Assembly (NCBI RefSeq): GCF_020075495.1
Contig: NZ_JABYQT010000006.1
Location: 124,001-188,000 of the forward strand
Reading direction: 5' to 3'
DNA from: Vreelandella aquamarina
GTDB lineage: Bacteria; Pseudomonadota; Gammaproteobacteria; Pseudomonadales; Halomonadaceae
DNA: 64,000 bases
In this document: positions 9,307 through 18,160 of the stretch, piece after piece
How the letters are laid out: each line of letters starts with the position of its first letter
Numbering within the stretch: the first letter of the stretch is position 1
Made by a program: the position numbers and the translations under genes
The notes under the pieces: generated by a model
The model's input: only the letters and a program-made list of their open reading frames with translations
The model's database searches: none
Told to the model about the DNA's origin: nothing

Positions 9307-10451
9307 GCAGGCTCCCCGGCCGTGCCCGGCGCGCGGTTGTCATGACGGGTCACCCCGGCCAGCGGATGCTGGTGAAGACTTTCCAAGGCCCGGCCTTCGC
9401 CATCAAACAGGTGCGCGCGCTCGGGGGCGAAACCAAAGCGCACGGTGTCGTTGACGCGAAAGGCTACATCGCCATCGGCCATGATGGTGATGAGTTCATC
9501 GCCCATCTGAACGTAAAGCGAGGTCTGCCCGCCCAGGCGCTCCAGCACCTTGATGTCACCGCTCAGCGGCCCCTGCTCGTCCAGCACCAGGTGCTCCGGA
9601 CGCAGGCCAATTTCGAGCGCCGTGTCCGCCGTCAGATGCATGCCTTCAACGGGCACGTGGCGCTCATCACCGCCGGGCAGGCCAATCGTTACGCCTTCCG
9701 GTGATATATCAACCAGCGTAACCGGAAGAAAGTTCATCCTGGGCGAGCCGATGAACCCGGCCACAAAGCGGTTGCGCGGATGATGATACAGCGCCATGGG
9801 CGAGCCCACCTGCTCGACCACGCCGTCGTGGAGCACGACGATCTTGTCGGCCATGGTCATCGCCTCGATCTGGTCGTGGGTAACGTAGATCATGGTGGCG
9901 TCCAACTCGTCGTGCAGGCGGGCAAGCTCGATGCGCATCTGCACGCGCAGCGCCGCGTCCAGGTTGGAGAGCGGCTCATCGAACAAGAAGATGCCCGGGT
10001 TGCGCACGATGGCGCGGCCAATCGCCACCCGCTGGCGCTGGCCGCCGGAGAGCGCCTTGGGCTTGCGGTCCAGAAGCGGCTCCAGTTGAAGAATCCTGGC
10101 CGCCTCCAGCACCTTGGCGCGGCGCTCGGCCTTGGGCACGCCGGCAAGCCGCATGCTGAACCCCATGTTGCCCTCGACCGTCATGTGCGGATAGAGCGCA
10201 TAGCTTTGAAACACCATGGCAAGGCCACGGTCCGCCGGACCTACTTCGTTGATGCGCTGGCCGTCGATCAGAATGTCGCCGTCGGAGGCGCTTTCAAGCC
10301 CCGCGATCATGCGCATCAGGGTCGATTTACCACAGCCTGACGGGCCGACGAAGACCACGAATTCGCGGTCGTTCACGTCAAGGTCGATGCCCTTGATCAC
10401 CTCGGTATCGCCAAAGCGTTTACTGATATTGCGCAGTTGCAGTGTTGCCAT
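9303..10451 (-). CDS. Polyol ABC transporter ATPase (MalK/UgpC/SmoK type)
   Basis: ATP-hydrolysing subunit that powers uptake by the two permeases upstream. 382 aa. Walker A GPSGCGKST (residues 36-44), signature LSGGQRQRV, Walker B IFLFDEPLSNLD and the switch His in YVTHDQIEA are all intact. The C-terminal third is the MalK-type TOBE/OB regulatory domain (GLRPEHL). I prefer ATG at 10451, with AAGGAT upstream, over a TTG at 10457. Equivalent to mtlK (ATPase) of Pseudomonas or smoK of Rhodobacter. Confidence 0.93.
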   Translation of the reverse strand: MATLQLRNISKRFGDTEVIKGIDLDVNDREFVVFVGPSGCGKSTLMRMIAGLESASDGDILIDGQRINEVGPADRGLAMVFQSYALYPHMTVEGNMGFSMRLAGVPKAERRAKVLEAARILQLEPLLDRKPKALSGGQRQRVAIGRAIVRNPGIFLFDEPLSNLDAALRVQMRIELARLHDELDATMIYVTHDQIEAMTMADKIVVLHDGVVEQVGSPMALYHHPRNRFVAGFIGSPRMNFLPVTLVDISPEGVTIGLPGGDERHVPVEGMHLTADTALEIGLRPEHLVLDEQGPLSGDIKVLERLGGQTSLYVQMGDELITIMADGDVAFRVNDTVRFGFAPERAHLFDGEGRALESLHQHPLAGVTRHDNRAPGTAGEPA

Positions 10452-10463
10452 GAGCAAGATCCT

Positions 10464-11324
10464 TTACTTGACGGCACCGAAGGTCAGGCCGCGTACCATC
10501 TGTTTTTGGGTCATCCAGCCAAGCACCAGAATGGGCGCAATGGCCATGGTGGAAGCGGCGGAAAGCTTGGCCCAGAACAGCCCTTCGGGGCTTGAGAACG
10601 AGGCGATGTAGGCGGTCAGCGGGGCCGCTTTCGAGGTGGTCAGGTTGAGACTCCAGAACGCCTCGTTCCAGCTCAGAATCACCGATAAAAGCCCTGTTGA
10701 AGCGATGCCGGGCATTGTCAGTGGCAGCAGCAGGTAGAACACTTCCTGAAACGTCGAGGCCCCGTCCATGCGCCCCGCTTCGAGGATGTCCCTGGGCATA
10801 TCCTTGAAAAAGGTATAAAGCATCCACACCACGATCGGCAGGTTCATCAACGTATAGATGAGGATCAGTCCGGTACGGGTATCCAGCAGGCCCACATCGC
10901 GAAAGATCAGGTAGATCGGCACCAGCACGCCGACCGGCGGCAGCATCTTGGTAGAAAGCATCCACAACAGCGTACCCTTGGTGCGCCGGGTGGGCAGAAA
11001 GGCCATGGCATAGGCGCAGGGAATCGCGATCAAAAGCGCCAGGAAGGTGGAGCCAAACGCCACCGCGACGCTGTTCAGCGCAAAGCGGGCGTAGCCCGAG
11101 CGCGCATTGACCGCCTGATAGCTTTCAAGGGTCGGCGAGAAGATGAAGCTTGGGTCGGCAATCGCCGCGGTTTCGGTCTTGAACCCGGTAAGCACCATCC
11201 ACAGGATGGGAAAGAAGATTGTCAGCGCCACGGCCCAGCCCACCAGGGTCAGCAGAAGCTGTCTTGCCTGCTGCGATCTCAATGCGGGCGGTGCGGCATT
11301 AATGTGTCGAGTTGTCATTGTCAT
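10464..11324 (-). CDS. Polyol ABC transporter permease (MalG/SmoG type)
   Basis: Inner-membrane permease, 286 aa with six predicted helices. The EAA loop contacting the ATPase is seen in ILEAGRMDGASTFQEVFY, and the typical MalG C-terminal end QKQMVRGLTFGAVK is present. A second ATG at 11318 is better spaced from GAGGGC than the first at 11324, so the true N-terminus may be two residues shorter. Lies 24 bp after the partner permease and 12 bp before the ATPase. Confidence 0.92.
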   Translation of the reverse strand: MTMTTRHINAAPPALRSQQARQLLLTLVGWAVALTIFFPILWMVLTGFKTETAAIADPSFIFSPTLESYQAVNARSGYARFALNSVAVAFGSTFLALLIAIPCAYAMAFLPTRRTKGTLLWMLSTKMLPPVGVLVPIYLIFRDVGLLDTRTGLILIYTLMNLPIVVWMLYTFFKDMPRDILEAGRMDGASTFQEVFYLLLPLTMPGIASTGLLSVILSWNEAFWSLNLTTSKAAPLTAYIASFSSPEGLFWAKLSAASTMAIAPILVLGWMTQKQMVRGLTFGAVK

Positions 11325-11348
11325 GCCCTCAAGCGTCCAGGTGCCGGG

Positions 11349-12239
11349 TCACTCTTCCAGGTTCCTGGCCACCATGCGGACCAGAAAAATCGCCACGATA
11401 TTGGCCAGGATGATCGCCATTACCCCACCGGCTGAGGCGATACCCACATCAAAATCGAGCAGTGCCCGCATGTAGATCAGATAGGCCAAATTAGTGGTCG
11501 CAAGCCCAGGTCCACCCGAGGTGGTCACAAAAATTTCGGCAAAGATGGTCAGCAGAAAGATCATTTCGATCATGATCACGACACTGATCGCCCGCTTGAG
11601 ATGGGGCAACGTGATAAAGAAGAAGATGGCGATAGGCCCGGCACCATCCATGCGCGCAGCCTCGACCTGATCTTCATCCAGCGACTGCATGGCGGTGAGC
11701 AAAATCAGCAGCGCAAAGGGCAGCCACTGCCATGCCACGATGATCACGATAGACGTGAGCGGCAGCGTGGAGAACCAGTCCATGGCGGGTAGCCCAAGCG
11801 TGTTGGCAAGCCAGGCCAGCACGCCGTTGGAGGGGTGCATCATCATGTTCTTCCACACCAGCGCACTGACGGTGGGCATGACGAAAAACGGTGAGATAGC
11901 CAGTACCCGAGCGATACCACGCCCGGCAAACTCCTGCTGAAACAGCACGGCCAGCAGAATGCCGCCGCCTACGGTAATCGCCAATACCCAGCCAACCAGC
12001 AGCAAGGTATTGCCCATCGCCTTCCAGAGGGCAGGATCCGTCAACAGATACTCGTAGTTTTCAGCGCCTGCAAAGCCGCTCATGCCGGGCATCAGCAGGT
12101 TGTAGTACTGGAAGGAGAACCAGATCGTCATGCCCAGCGGCACGACCATCCAGAGCAGTAGAAGCGTTACTGCCGGTGCTTGCAGCGATAGCGTTCTTAG
12201 CCCGCCGACCGTTCGGCCAGAAGCGCGAGTTCTAGTCAT
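11349..12239 (-). CDS. Polyol ABC transporter permease (MalF/SmoF type)
   Basis: Inner-membrane permease, 296 aa with about six helices. The EAA motif is in QVEAARMDGAGPIAIFFF. Start ATG at 12239 with AGGT upstream. Follows the binding-protein gene by 78 bp and pairs with the second permease downstream. Equivalent to mtlF/smoF. Confidence 0.92.
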   Translation of the reverse strand: MTRTRASGRTVGGLRTLSLQAPAVTLLLLWMVVPLGMTIWFSFQYYNLLMPGMSGFAGAENYEYLLTDPALWKAMGNTLLLVGWVLAITVGGGILLAVLFQQEFAGRGIARVLAISPFFVMPTVSALVWKNMMMHPSNGVLAWLANTLGLPAMDWFSTLPLTSIVIIVAWQWLPFALLILLTAMQSLDEDQVEAARMDGAGPIAIFFFITLPHLKRAISVVIMIEMIFLLTIFAEIFVTTSGGPGLATTNLAYLIYMRALLDFDVGIASAGGVMAIILANIVAIFLVRMVARNLEE

Positions 12240-12317
12240 GGAATTACCTGCGCGAGAAAAACCAACGAGAAACCGTCACAACACGCCTACCCGCGTAACG
12301 GGTAGACGCTTTCCTTA

Positions 12318-13637
12318 TCAGTCGTTGTAACCCGCTCGCTGCATGGTGCGCTCGGTGGCGCGCTGGGCACTGGTCAGCGCTTGCTCTACCGTGGTATCAC
12401 CGGTCAGCGCCGCGGCAATGCTCTGCCCTACCTGAGTGCCAATTGCCTGAAACTCAGGAATATTGACAATCTGCACGCCGGTATAAGGATTCGGTTCTAG
12501 CGTGGAATCCGTGGGGTCGGCATTTTGAATCGCGCTCAGCACGAAATCAGCGAAAGGCGCGGCCTGGGTGTACTGCTCGTTGGCGTAGGTGGACTCGCGG
12601 GTGCCCGGCGGCACATTGGTCCAGCCCTGGGTTTCACCGACCAATTCGATGTACTCCTGGGATGTCGCCCAGGTGATAAACTGCTTGGCGGCGTCCTTGT
12701 GTTCGGAAGAGGCTGGAATCGCCAGCGCCCAGGTCCATAGCCAGTGCGAGCCCTTGGGCGTTTTTGCCACAGGTGCCGGGGCGAAGCCAAGGCTGTCGGC
12801 GACGCTGGACTCGCTGCCATCGTAAAGCGTTCCTGCCGCAGAGGTGGCGTCTACCCACATCGCACAGTTTCCGCGTGCGAAAAGCGCGAGGTTTTCATTG
12901 AAACCGTTGGAACTGGCGCCGGGTGGGCCGTAATTGCCCAGCAGGTCTACATAGAACTCGATGGCCTCCATCCAGGGCTCAGAAGTGAGTTCGGGGTTCC
13001 ACTGTTCGTCAAACCAGCGGCCACCGTAGGTATTGACCAGGGTGGTGACGAAGGCCATGTTTTCACCCCAACCGGGTTTACCGCGCAGGCAGATACCCGC
13101 CACGCCTTCCTGTGCGCCATGCAGCTGTTCCGCCCAGTCGCGTACCTCGTTCCATGTCGGCTGTTCGGACATCTCAATGCCAGCTTCCTCGAAGAGATCC
13201 TTGCGGTAGTACATCATCGAGCTTTCGGCATAAAACGGCAGCGCGTAGGGTGTACCTTCAAGGCTTAGCCCATCGCGTACGGAGGTCAAGAGATCGTCCA
13301 CGGCGTACTCGTCAGGCAGATCATCCAGAGGCTCAAGCCACTCGCGCTCGGCCCAGATCGGTGCTTCATAAGCGCCGATGGTCATCACATCGAACTGGCC
13401 GCCGCCGGTAGCAATATCGGTGGTCATGCGCTGGCGCAGCACGTTCTCCTCAAGCACTACCCAATCCAGGGTGATATCGGGATGCGCCTTCTCGAACGCA
13501 TCGGTCAGGCTCTGCATGATCACCATGTCGTTGTTGTTGACGGTGGCGACGGTGATTTCGGTTTGCGCCTGGGCGTGGCTGGCCAGGGCAATGGCCGCCG
13601 CCAGGACGGTGACAGGCAAGTGACGCGCGCGTCGCAT
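12318..13637 (-). CDS. Polyol ABC transporter substrate-binding protein
   Basis: Periplasmic binding protein, family 1 (MalE/SmoE/MtlE type), 439 aa. Sec signal peptide MRRARHLPVTVLAAAIALAS ending near HAQA. The mature protein begins EITVATVNN and carries the family-typical stretches SSMMYYRKDLFEEAGI and GNCAMWVDATSAAGTL. GGAG seven bases before the ATG supports the start. First structural gene of the operon; the probable operator lies 50-72 bp upstream. Mannitol, sorbitol or arabitol cannot be distinguished by eye. Confidence 0.92.
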   Translation of the reverse strand: MRRARHLPVTVLAAAIALASHAQAQTEITVATVNNNDMVIMQSLTDAFEKAHPDITLDWVVLEENVLRQRMTTDIATGGGQFDVMTIGAYEAPIWAEREWLEPLDDLPDEYAVDDLLTSVRDGLSLEGTPYALPFYAESSMMYYRKDLFEEAGIEMSEQPTWNEVRDWAEQLHGAQEGVAGICLRGKPGWGENMAFVTTLVNTYGGRWFDEQWNPELTSEPWMEAIEFYVDLLGNYGPPGASSNGFNENLALFARGNCAMWVDATSAAGTLYDGSESSVADSLGFAPAPVAKTPKGSHWLWTWALAIPASSEHKDAAKQFITWATSQEYIELVGETQGWTNVPPGTRESTYANEQYTQAAPFADFVLSAIQNADPTDSTLEPNPYTGVQIVNIPEFQAIGTQVGQSIAAALTGDTTVEQALTSAQRATERTMQRAGYND

Positions 13638-13775
13638 AGGGCTCTCCTTGTGGCAATGTTGAAATTATTGTTGCCTTGATCTTTTTGATCATCAATCGAG
13701 CAAATGATCGTACGGAAGACAAAAAAAAGCAAAGCGGCAAGGCTTAGACTTTACGCTTACAGCGACGGCAAGCCG
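13638..13775 (-). promoter_or_regulatory. Promoter and probable SorC operator of the polyol operon
   Basis: 138-bp AT-rich gap between the SorC regulator and the binding-protein gene. An inverted repeat GATCAT-N11-ATGATC lies at 13687-13709, with an A/T-rich flank (AATAATT, near 13660) that could hold the -10. Its position just before the first transport gene fits a binding site for the adjacent SorC regulator. Confidence 0.5.
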
Positions 13776-14735
13776 TCATGTCGTCGGAAGTTGATCGACG
13801 ATCCTTCGCGCTGCCGCCTCATCGGTAATCAACCCCTTGAGCCACCCACCCCTCAACGCGGCATGAATCGCCGGCGCCTTGTCGTTACCCCCGGCAATCG
13901 CCACCGTCAGGTGCTTGCCAAAATGCTCGAGCGGCAGGCTCGTTACGCGGCGGGTAATCGAGCAATCGATCACTTCGCCTCGGCTGTTCAATGGCCAGCC
14001 CAGCAGTTCCCCCACCGCTTCAAGGCCCAGGAGCTCTTCAAGCTCGCTTTCGCTGATGAAGTGATCCTGAAACAGCGTAGCCCGGCGATCGATTCGCCCT
14101 ACGCCGATGAACGCCGCTTCCGACGCCTTGGCGACCTCGGCAATTGCCCGAAAAAGCCGCTGGTCCAGCAGTGCATTCTTTTCCGCCAAGGATTCAGCAA
14201 CCACCGGCGCGGGCAGAAGAAACCGCTGGCCGCCTATCTTGTCAGCCAGCAGCATTACCGCATCATAACGGTTGGCCGAGCCGTCGCGAGCCACATTGCC
14301 CACCAGCGATACAAAACGGTGCTGGGGCCGCTCTGTGCGATCCAGCGCCTCCACCGCCGCCCGCACAGAGCGGCCGCTGCCCAGCGAAAGGGTCAGCGGA
14401 GCGTTTCGCTCGACCAGCCTGCCGATCCGCTCGGCGGCCGCAACACCCAGGTAATAGGCCGCGCTTTCAACGCCTTGAGAAGCGGCGGGCACCACATCGC
14501 AAAACGCAAGCCCGAAATGCTCTTCTAGCGTACGGCCCAGCGCCATGCAGGTGGAAATGGGATGATCGATATGTACCTTGATCATTCCTTCCTGACGTGC
14601 CAGGGCTAAAAGACGCTGTACGCCAGGCCGGGAAACGCCCAGTTGAGCGGCAATCTCGTCTTGAGTCAGGCCGCCCACATACGACATCCAGGCAGCTCGG
14701 GCCGCCTGATCCAGCTTTAGCTCGAATTTATCCAT
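13776..14735 (-). CDS. SorC-family transcriptional regulator of the polyol operon
   Basis: 319 aa. An N-terminal helix-turn-helix (GLTQDEIAAQLGVSRPGVQR, about residues 22-41) is followed by the SorC sugar-binding domain with LGSGRSVRAAVEAL, GNVARDGSANRYD and GVGRIDRRATLF. GGAAGG seven to nine bases before the ATG. Encoded directly upstream of and codirectional with the transporter genes. SorC proteins usually respond to a sugar phosphate or sugar and can activate or repress. The Pseudomonas mannitol operon uses an AraC-type MtlR instead, so control differs here. Confidence 0.9.
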   Translation of the reverse strand: MDKFELKLDQAARAAWMSYVGGLTQDEIAAQLGVSRPGVQRLLALARQEGMIKVHIDHPISTCMALGRTLEEHFGLAFCDVVPAASQGVESAAYYLGVAAAERIGRLVERNAPLTLSLGSGRSVRAAVEALDRTERPQHRFVSLVGNVARDGSANRYDAVMLLADKIGGQRFLLPAPVVAESLAEKNALLDQRLFRAIAEVAKASEAAFIGVGRIDRRATLFQDHFISESELEELLGLEAVGELLGWPLNSRGEVIDCSITRRVTSLPLEHFGKHLTVAIAGGNDKAPAIHAALRGGWLKGLITDEAAARRIVDQLPTT

Positions 14736-14828
14736 TGATCAGCCTTCCCTCTGTCTGTATTGATCTCGCCACGACCAGAAGCCGCCTATCCGCTACTATG
14801 CAAGTGTGCTTTTTACAGGAGTCAGTCC

Positions 14829-15140
14829 ATGTACAAGCTTGCCTTTTTTGTCCCCATCGATGCTGCCGAAAGCGTCAAGGAAGCAGTGTTTGAAACCGGC
14901 GCCGGTCGCATCGGCAATTACGAAGCGTGCTGTTTTCAGACCCGCGGCACCGGCCAGTTTCGCCCTTTGGAAGGCGCCGACCCTCACATCGGCCACGTCG
15001 ATACACTTACGCAGGTCGAAGAACTCAAGGTGGAACTTGTGTGCAGCGACGAGCGGATTCATGCTGCCATTGCAGCGCTCAAGCTTGCCCATCCTTATGA
15101 GGAGGTTGCCTACGATGTGTGGCAGTTGGCCGAGCTTTAA
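14829..15140 (+). CDS. Stand-alone NIF3-insert/YqfO-like domain protein
   Basis: 103 aa. The sequence MYKLAFFVPIDAAESVKEAV...GIGNYEACCFQT-type pattern (here GRIGNYEACC) and the end HPYEEVAYDVW match the CutA-like domain inserted in many NIF3/YqfO proteins. In several gammaproteobacteria it occurs alone, as here. Function unknown; CutA-like folds form trimers and may bind metal. CAGGAG precedes the ATG. It converges with the NUDIX gene with a 3-bp gap. Confidence 0.8.
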   Translation: MYKLAFFVPIDAAESVKEAVFETGAGRIGNYEACCFQTRGTGQFRPLEGADPHIGHVDTLTQVEELKVELVCSDERIHAAIAALKLAHPYEEVAYDVWQLAEL

Positions 15141-15143
15141 AGG

Positions 15144-15701
15144 CTAGGCGCTTCCAAAATAGCGTTCGCGATCTTCCGGCGTGATGGTGCTGGCGTGGAG
15201 CGGGAACTGGTTCTTGCCGCGATCGGCATAGAAGTGGCGCAGCGTGCGCTCGATGGTAGGAAAGGCCAGCGCATCCCAAGGGATGTCGTGCTCATCGAAC
15301 AGCGCCACTTCCTGGCTTTCGACACCGGCGCTGAAACCGCTTACCAGCTCGGCCCGGAAAATCATGTACACCTGATTGATATGCGGCAGGTCGATCAGGG
15401 TATAAAGATCGCCCAGTACCACGTCGGCATGCGCCTCTTCCCGGGTTTCGCGCATGGCGGCCTGCTGGGTGGTCTCGGCGTTTTCCATGTACCCGGCGGG
15501 CAGGGTCCAGTAGCCTTTACGCGGCGCAATGGCCCGTTTGCAGAGCAGCACCTGGCTACCGCTTACCGGCAGTGTACCGGCAACGATGCGCGGGTTCTGG
15601 TAGTGGATAGTGCCACAGGCATCACACAGGTAGCGCGGCCGGTCATCACCTTCCGGGATGGCAAAACGTACTTTCTCACCGCACTGGCTGCAAAAATTCA
15701 T
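15144..15701 (-). CDS. NUDIX hydrolase with N-terminal zinc ribbon
   Basis: 185 aa. Cys4 zinc ribbon at the N-terminus (FCSQCGEK and YLCDACGTIHYQNP), then the NUDIX domain with box GYMENAETTQQAAMRETREE continuing EEAHAD. The layout resembles the C-terminal half of NudC-type NADH pyrophosphatases, but this short form is usually of unknown substrate (a nucleoside diphosphate derivative). GGA-containing site before the ATG at 15701. Confidence 0.88.
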   Translation of the reverse strand: MNFCSQCGEKVRFAIPEGDDRPRYLCDACGTIHYQNPRIVAGTLPVSGSQVLLCKRAIAPRKGYWTLPAGYMENAETTQQAAMRETREEAHADVVLGDLYTLIDLPHINQVYMIFRAELVSGFSAGVESQEVALFDEHDIPWDALAFPTIERTLRHFYADRGKNQFPLHASTITPEDRERYFGSA

Positions 15702-15794
15702 GGTGTGTTCCTACGGCTGAGTGGCCAGGATAGCCACGCGCTTGACGCGCGCTACCCCTGCTGGGTACAAAGAGACAAAGTGACTGGATAGCTC

Positions 15795-16463
15795 ATGTTA
15801 GAGAATCTGCGCCAAAAGCTGCAACTACTGACCCCGAAACGACTGGATCATTTCAAGATGGCGGAAGCGGCCGTGTTGATGCCGGTAGTGGATCGCGCCT
15901 CACCAACGCTACTGTTTACCCGCCGGGCGAGTCATCTGAATACCCACAGCGGCCAGGTCGCCTTTCCCGGCGGCAAACGTGAACCTGAAGATAAAGACCT
16001 TTACACCACCGCGCTGCGGGAAGCCGAAGAGGAAATCGCTCTCGACCCGAGGCTTGTCGAGCCACTGGGGAGGCTTTCGGATGTCATTTCGCTGCATGGT
16101 CTGAGGGTAACGCCCTGGGTAGGTATCATTCCCGCGGACTTGCCGCTGGTGGCCGACCCGGGCGAACTGGATGCCATCTTCGAGGTGCCGCTGAGCCATT
16201 TTCTGGATGATCAGCGTACGCATACCGATGTGATCACGGTCGATGGCGTAGCCCACTATGTACCCAGCTACCGCGTTGACGGTCACGTGATCTGGGGGCT
16301 TTCGGCCATGATGCTGGTCGAACTCCTGGCAGAAGGCTTTGGTATGCCCATTGATCTTTATCAGCAGCCGGCGGGAGTGCTCAAGCACTATCCCGAACGC
16401 AGAAGCCGGCCCCTCAATTCGCCTGACGTTCGCCAGGTAACTGCCAAGAGTATTCGCAAATGA
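15795..16463 (+). CDS. nudL: CoA pyrophosphatase-type NUDIX hydrolase (NudL/YeaB)
   Basis: 222 aa. The UPF0035 signature before the NUDIX box is clear: LNTHSGQVAFPGGKREPED, with box residues TTALREAEEEI following. Family members cleave CoA or acyl-CoA to 3',5'-ADP and phosphopantetheine. Its last bases overlap the oxygenase start (ATGATG), so the two genes are coupled. Confidence 0.88.
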   Translation: MLENLRQKLQLLTPKRLDHFKMAEAAVLMPVVDRASPTLLFTRRASHLNTHSGQVAFPGGKREPEDKDLYTTALREAEEEIALDPRLVEPLGRLSDVISLHGLRVTPWVGIIPADLPLVADPGELDAIFEVPLSHFLDDQRTHTDVITVDGVAHYVPSYRVDGHVIWGLSAMMLVELLAEGFGMPIDLYQQPAGVLKHYPERRSRPLNSPDVRQVTAKSIRK

Positions 16464-17128
16464 TGGCGTTTGATGCGTCAGCCGCACCGGCCTTATGCCA
16501 GACGGTCCAAATCGCAGTGGTAGACGCCCTGGTAGAGCAGGGCTGGTACGTGGGTCAGGGGGTCATCAACCCTGCGCTTTGCCACGCTCTGCACCGTGAG
16601 CTTTTGCACATGGCCGAGCATGATGCCCTTGCAGAAGCCGGGATCGGCCGAGGCCAACAGCACCACCTGCGCAAGGATATCCGTGGGGACGCCATTCATT
16701 GGCTCGATCGTGAAAGCGAAGCCCAGCGCCATTACCTGAGCGCCATGGGCGAGCTTCAGCAGGCACTCAACCAGGCGCTGTTTCTGGGGCTGTTCGAGTA
16801 TGAGGCTCATTTCGCCCACTACCCGGCGGGCGCTTTCTATCAGCGTCATCTGGACAGCTTTCGTGGCCGCGCCAACCGGGTCATATCGACAGTGGGATAC
16901 CTCAACCCTGACTGGCCGGCAGATGGCGGCGGTGAAATGGTGATCTATCATCCCGACGCCCCCCACCAGGAGGTGGCGCGGGTAATTCCCGAAGCGGGTA
17001 CCTTCGCCTGCTTTCTTTCGGAAACCATTCCTCATGAAGTCCTGCCGACCCGCCGCTCAAGAGCCAGCATAGCGGGGTGGTTCCGGCGCAATGCCTCGCT
17101 TGGGGGCGTGCTGGACCCGGCGCGATAA
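16460..17128 (+). CDS. 2OG-Fe(II) oxygenase (prolyl-4-hydroxylase/SM-20 type)
   Basis: 222 aa. Fe(II) ligands visible as H130-x-D132 in YQRHLDSF and distal H192 in TIPHEVLPT, with the 2-oxoglutarate-binding Arg201 in RRSRASIAGWF. Bacterial homologues hydroxylate proteins, for example EF-Tu by Pseudomonas PPHD; the substrate here is unknown. Overlaps the NudL stop by 4 bp. Confidence 0.87.
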   Translation: MMAFDASAAPALCQTVQIAVVDALVEQGWYVGQGVINPALCHALHRELLHMAEHDALAEAGIGRGQQHHLRKDIRGDAIHWLDRESEAQRHYLSAMGELQQALNQALFLGLFEYEAHFAHYPAGAFYQRHLDSFRGRANRVISTVGYLNPDWPADGGGEMVIYHPDAPHQEVARVIPEAGTFACFLSETIPHEVLPTRRSRASIAGWFRRNASLGGVLDPAR

Positions 17129-17555
17129 CCACCTGTATCCGGGGCTGGCCATCATCGACCGGCCCTTCCTGACCTCCTGATGGCCCTCATCAACATAACT
17201 TTCTAACAAAAGTTTTTTAATAAAACTGTTGAAAAGCCGAACATAGCGTCTACATTGATAAGTGTCTCGACACGCAGCAGTGTCGAACAGCAAAAAACTA
17301 TCCCCGTAGTTTTTCGCAACCAGCTTTAAACTTCAGGACTTAAACTTCAGGAGTAGTAGTCAGCTGAAACACAAATGGATATTGTGTTGAAAGTAAAAGC
17401 TTCAAGGAGTGATATAGATCACGTGAAGCGTTACTCAACTTAAAGCCAGAATTCGATGTCTAGCTTTAAGATGTCAGTAACTCAGCTGCTATTAATTGAT
17501 ATAGGTATCGACGTAGACACGTTACACCTACATACAAGTGCAAGGAGCATGAGTA
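17129..17555 (+). promoter_or_regulatory. 427-bp gene-free region with CRP-like site, upstream of the PRC-barrel gene
   Basis: AT-rich compared with the flanks, and no ORF of note. It holds a small inverted repeat GTGTC-TC-GACAC (17262-17273), a short direct repeat TTAAACTTCAGGA (near 17327-17352), a possible sigma-70 pair TTGAAA (17387) and GATATA (17411) 18 bp apart, and the CRP-like palindrome listed separately. This suggests regulated transcription of the downstream envelope protein. Confidence 0.5.
17409..17422. promoter_or_regulatory. CRP/FNR-family binding site core
   Basis: GTGATATAGATCAC matches the palindromic E. coli CRP core GTGATCTAGATCAC at 13 of 14 positions. It overlaps the possible -10 at 17411, about 135 bp before the PRC-barrel ATG. 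Confidence 0.5.
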
Positions 17556-17990
17556 ATGAAAACGATCAAATCTGCAGTTATTGGTACTCTGATGGTTCCG
17601 GCCTTCATGCTGGCAGCGGGTTCCGCTTCCGCTCAGGACACGGCCACAACGACGACTGCCGTTGAAGCTACGTACATGACTACCGCTCCGCAAGGTACCT
17701 TTTACGCTGACTCCCTCACCGGAAACAATGTACTGAGCACCGTTGAGGACGATGAGAACATTGGCACCATCAATGACTTGATCATTGATGAAGATGGCCA
17801 GATCCAGGCCGTTGTTGTTGGTGTAGGCGGCTTCTTGGGTATGGGTGAAAAAGATGTCGCCATCGAGTGGGATTCCCTTGAGCTTACACGCGATGACGAT
17901 GGCGATGATTATGTAATCCGCGTCAACGCTTCACAAGAAGCGCTTGAAGAAGCTGAAGAGTTTGACCGCGATGCGCACCACAATAACTAA
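17556..17990 (+). CDS. Secreted acidic PRC-barrel domain protein
   Basis: 144 aa. Sec signal peptide MKTIKSAVIGTLMVPAFMLA ending ASA, then a PRC-barrel domain with EDDENIGTINDLIIDEDGQI, VVGVGGFLGMGEKDVA and a strand ending DYVIRVNA. The mature part is very acidic, as usual for exported proteins of halophiles. PRC-barrel proteins of this exported type are of unknown role; envelope stress or osmotic roles have been suggested. GGAG precedes the ATG, and a strong terminator follows. Confidence 0.85.
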   Translation: MKTIKSAVIGTLMVPAFMLAAGSASAQDTATTTTAVEATYMTTAPQGTFYADSLTGNNVLSTVEDDENIGTINDLIIDEDGQIQAVVVGVGGFLGMGEKDVAIEWDSLELTRDDDGDDYVIRVNASQEALEEAEEFDRDAHHNN

Positions 17991-18013
17991 TTCGTTATTG
18001 TAAGACGCAAAAG

Positions 18014-18038
18014 GCCCCGGCATATGCCGGGGCTTTTT
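18014..18038 (+). terminator. Rho-independent terminator of the PRC-barrel gene
   Basis: GCCCCGGCA and TGCCGGGGC form a GC-rich stem that is followed directly by TTTTT, 24 bp after the stop codon. Confidence 0.85.
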
Positions 18039-18113
18039 AGTGGCTATATATTTTTTATTGGCTATATAAAGGTTCACGAATGATACGAACTTGACTCTAT
18101 AAACAGCCGCCAT

Positions 18114-18151
18114 AAAAAAATCGCCGCGTGGCTAACACGCGGCGATTTTTT
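18114..18151. terminator. Bidirectional terminator before osmC
   Basis: A7, then stem TCGCCGCGTG / CACGCGGCGA with a 5-nt loop, then T6. Symmetric A and T tracts let it end both the PRC-barrel (plus) and osmC (minus) transcripts. Confidence 0.88.
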
Positions 18152-18160
18152 GATAAAGCT

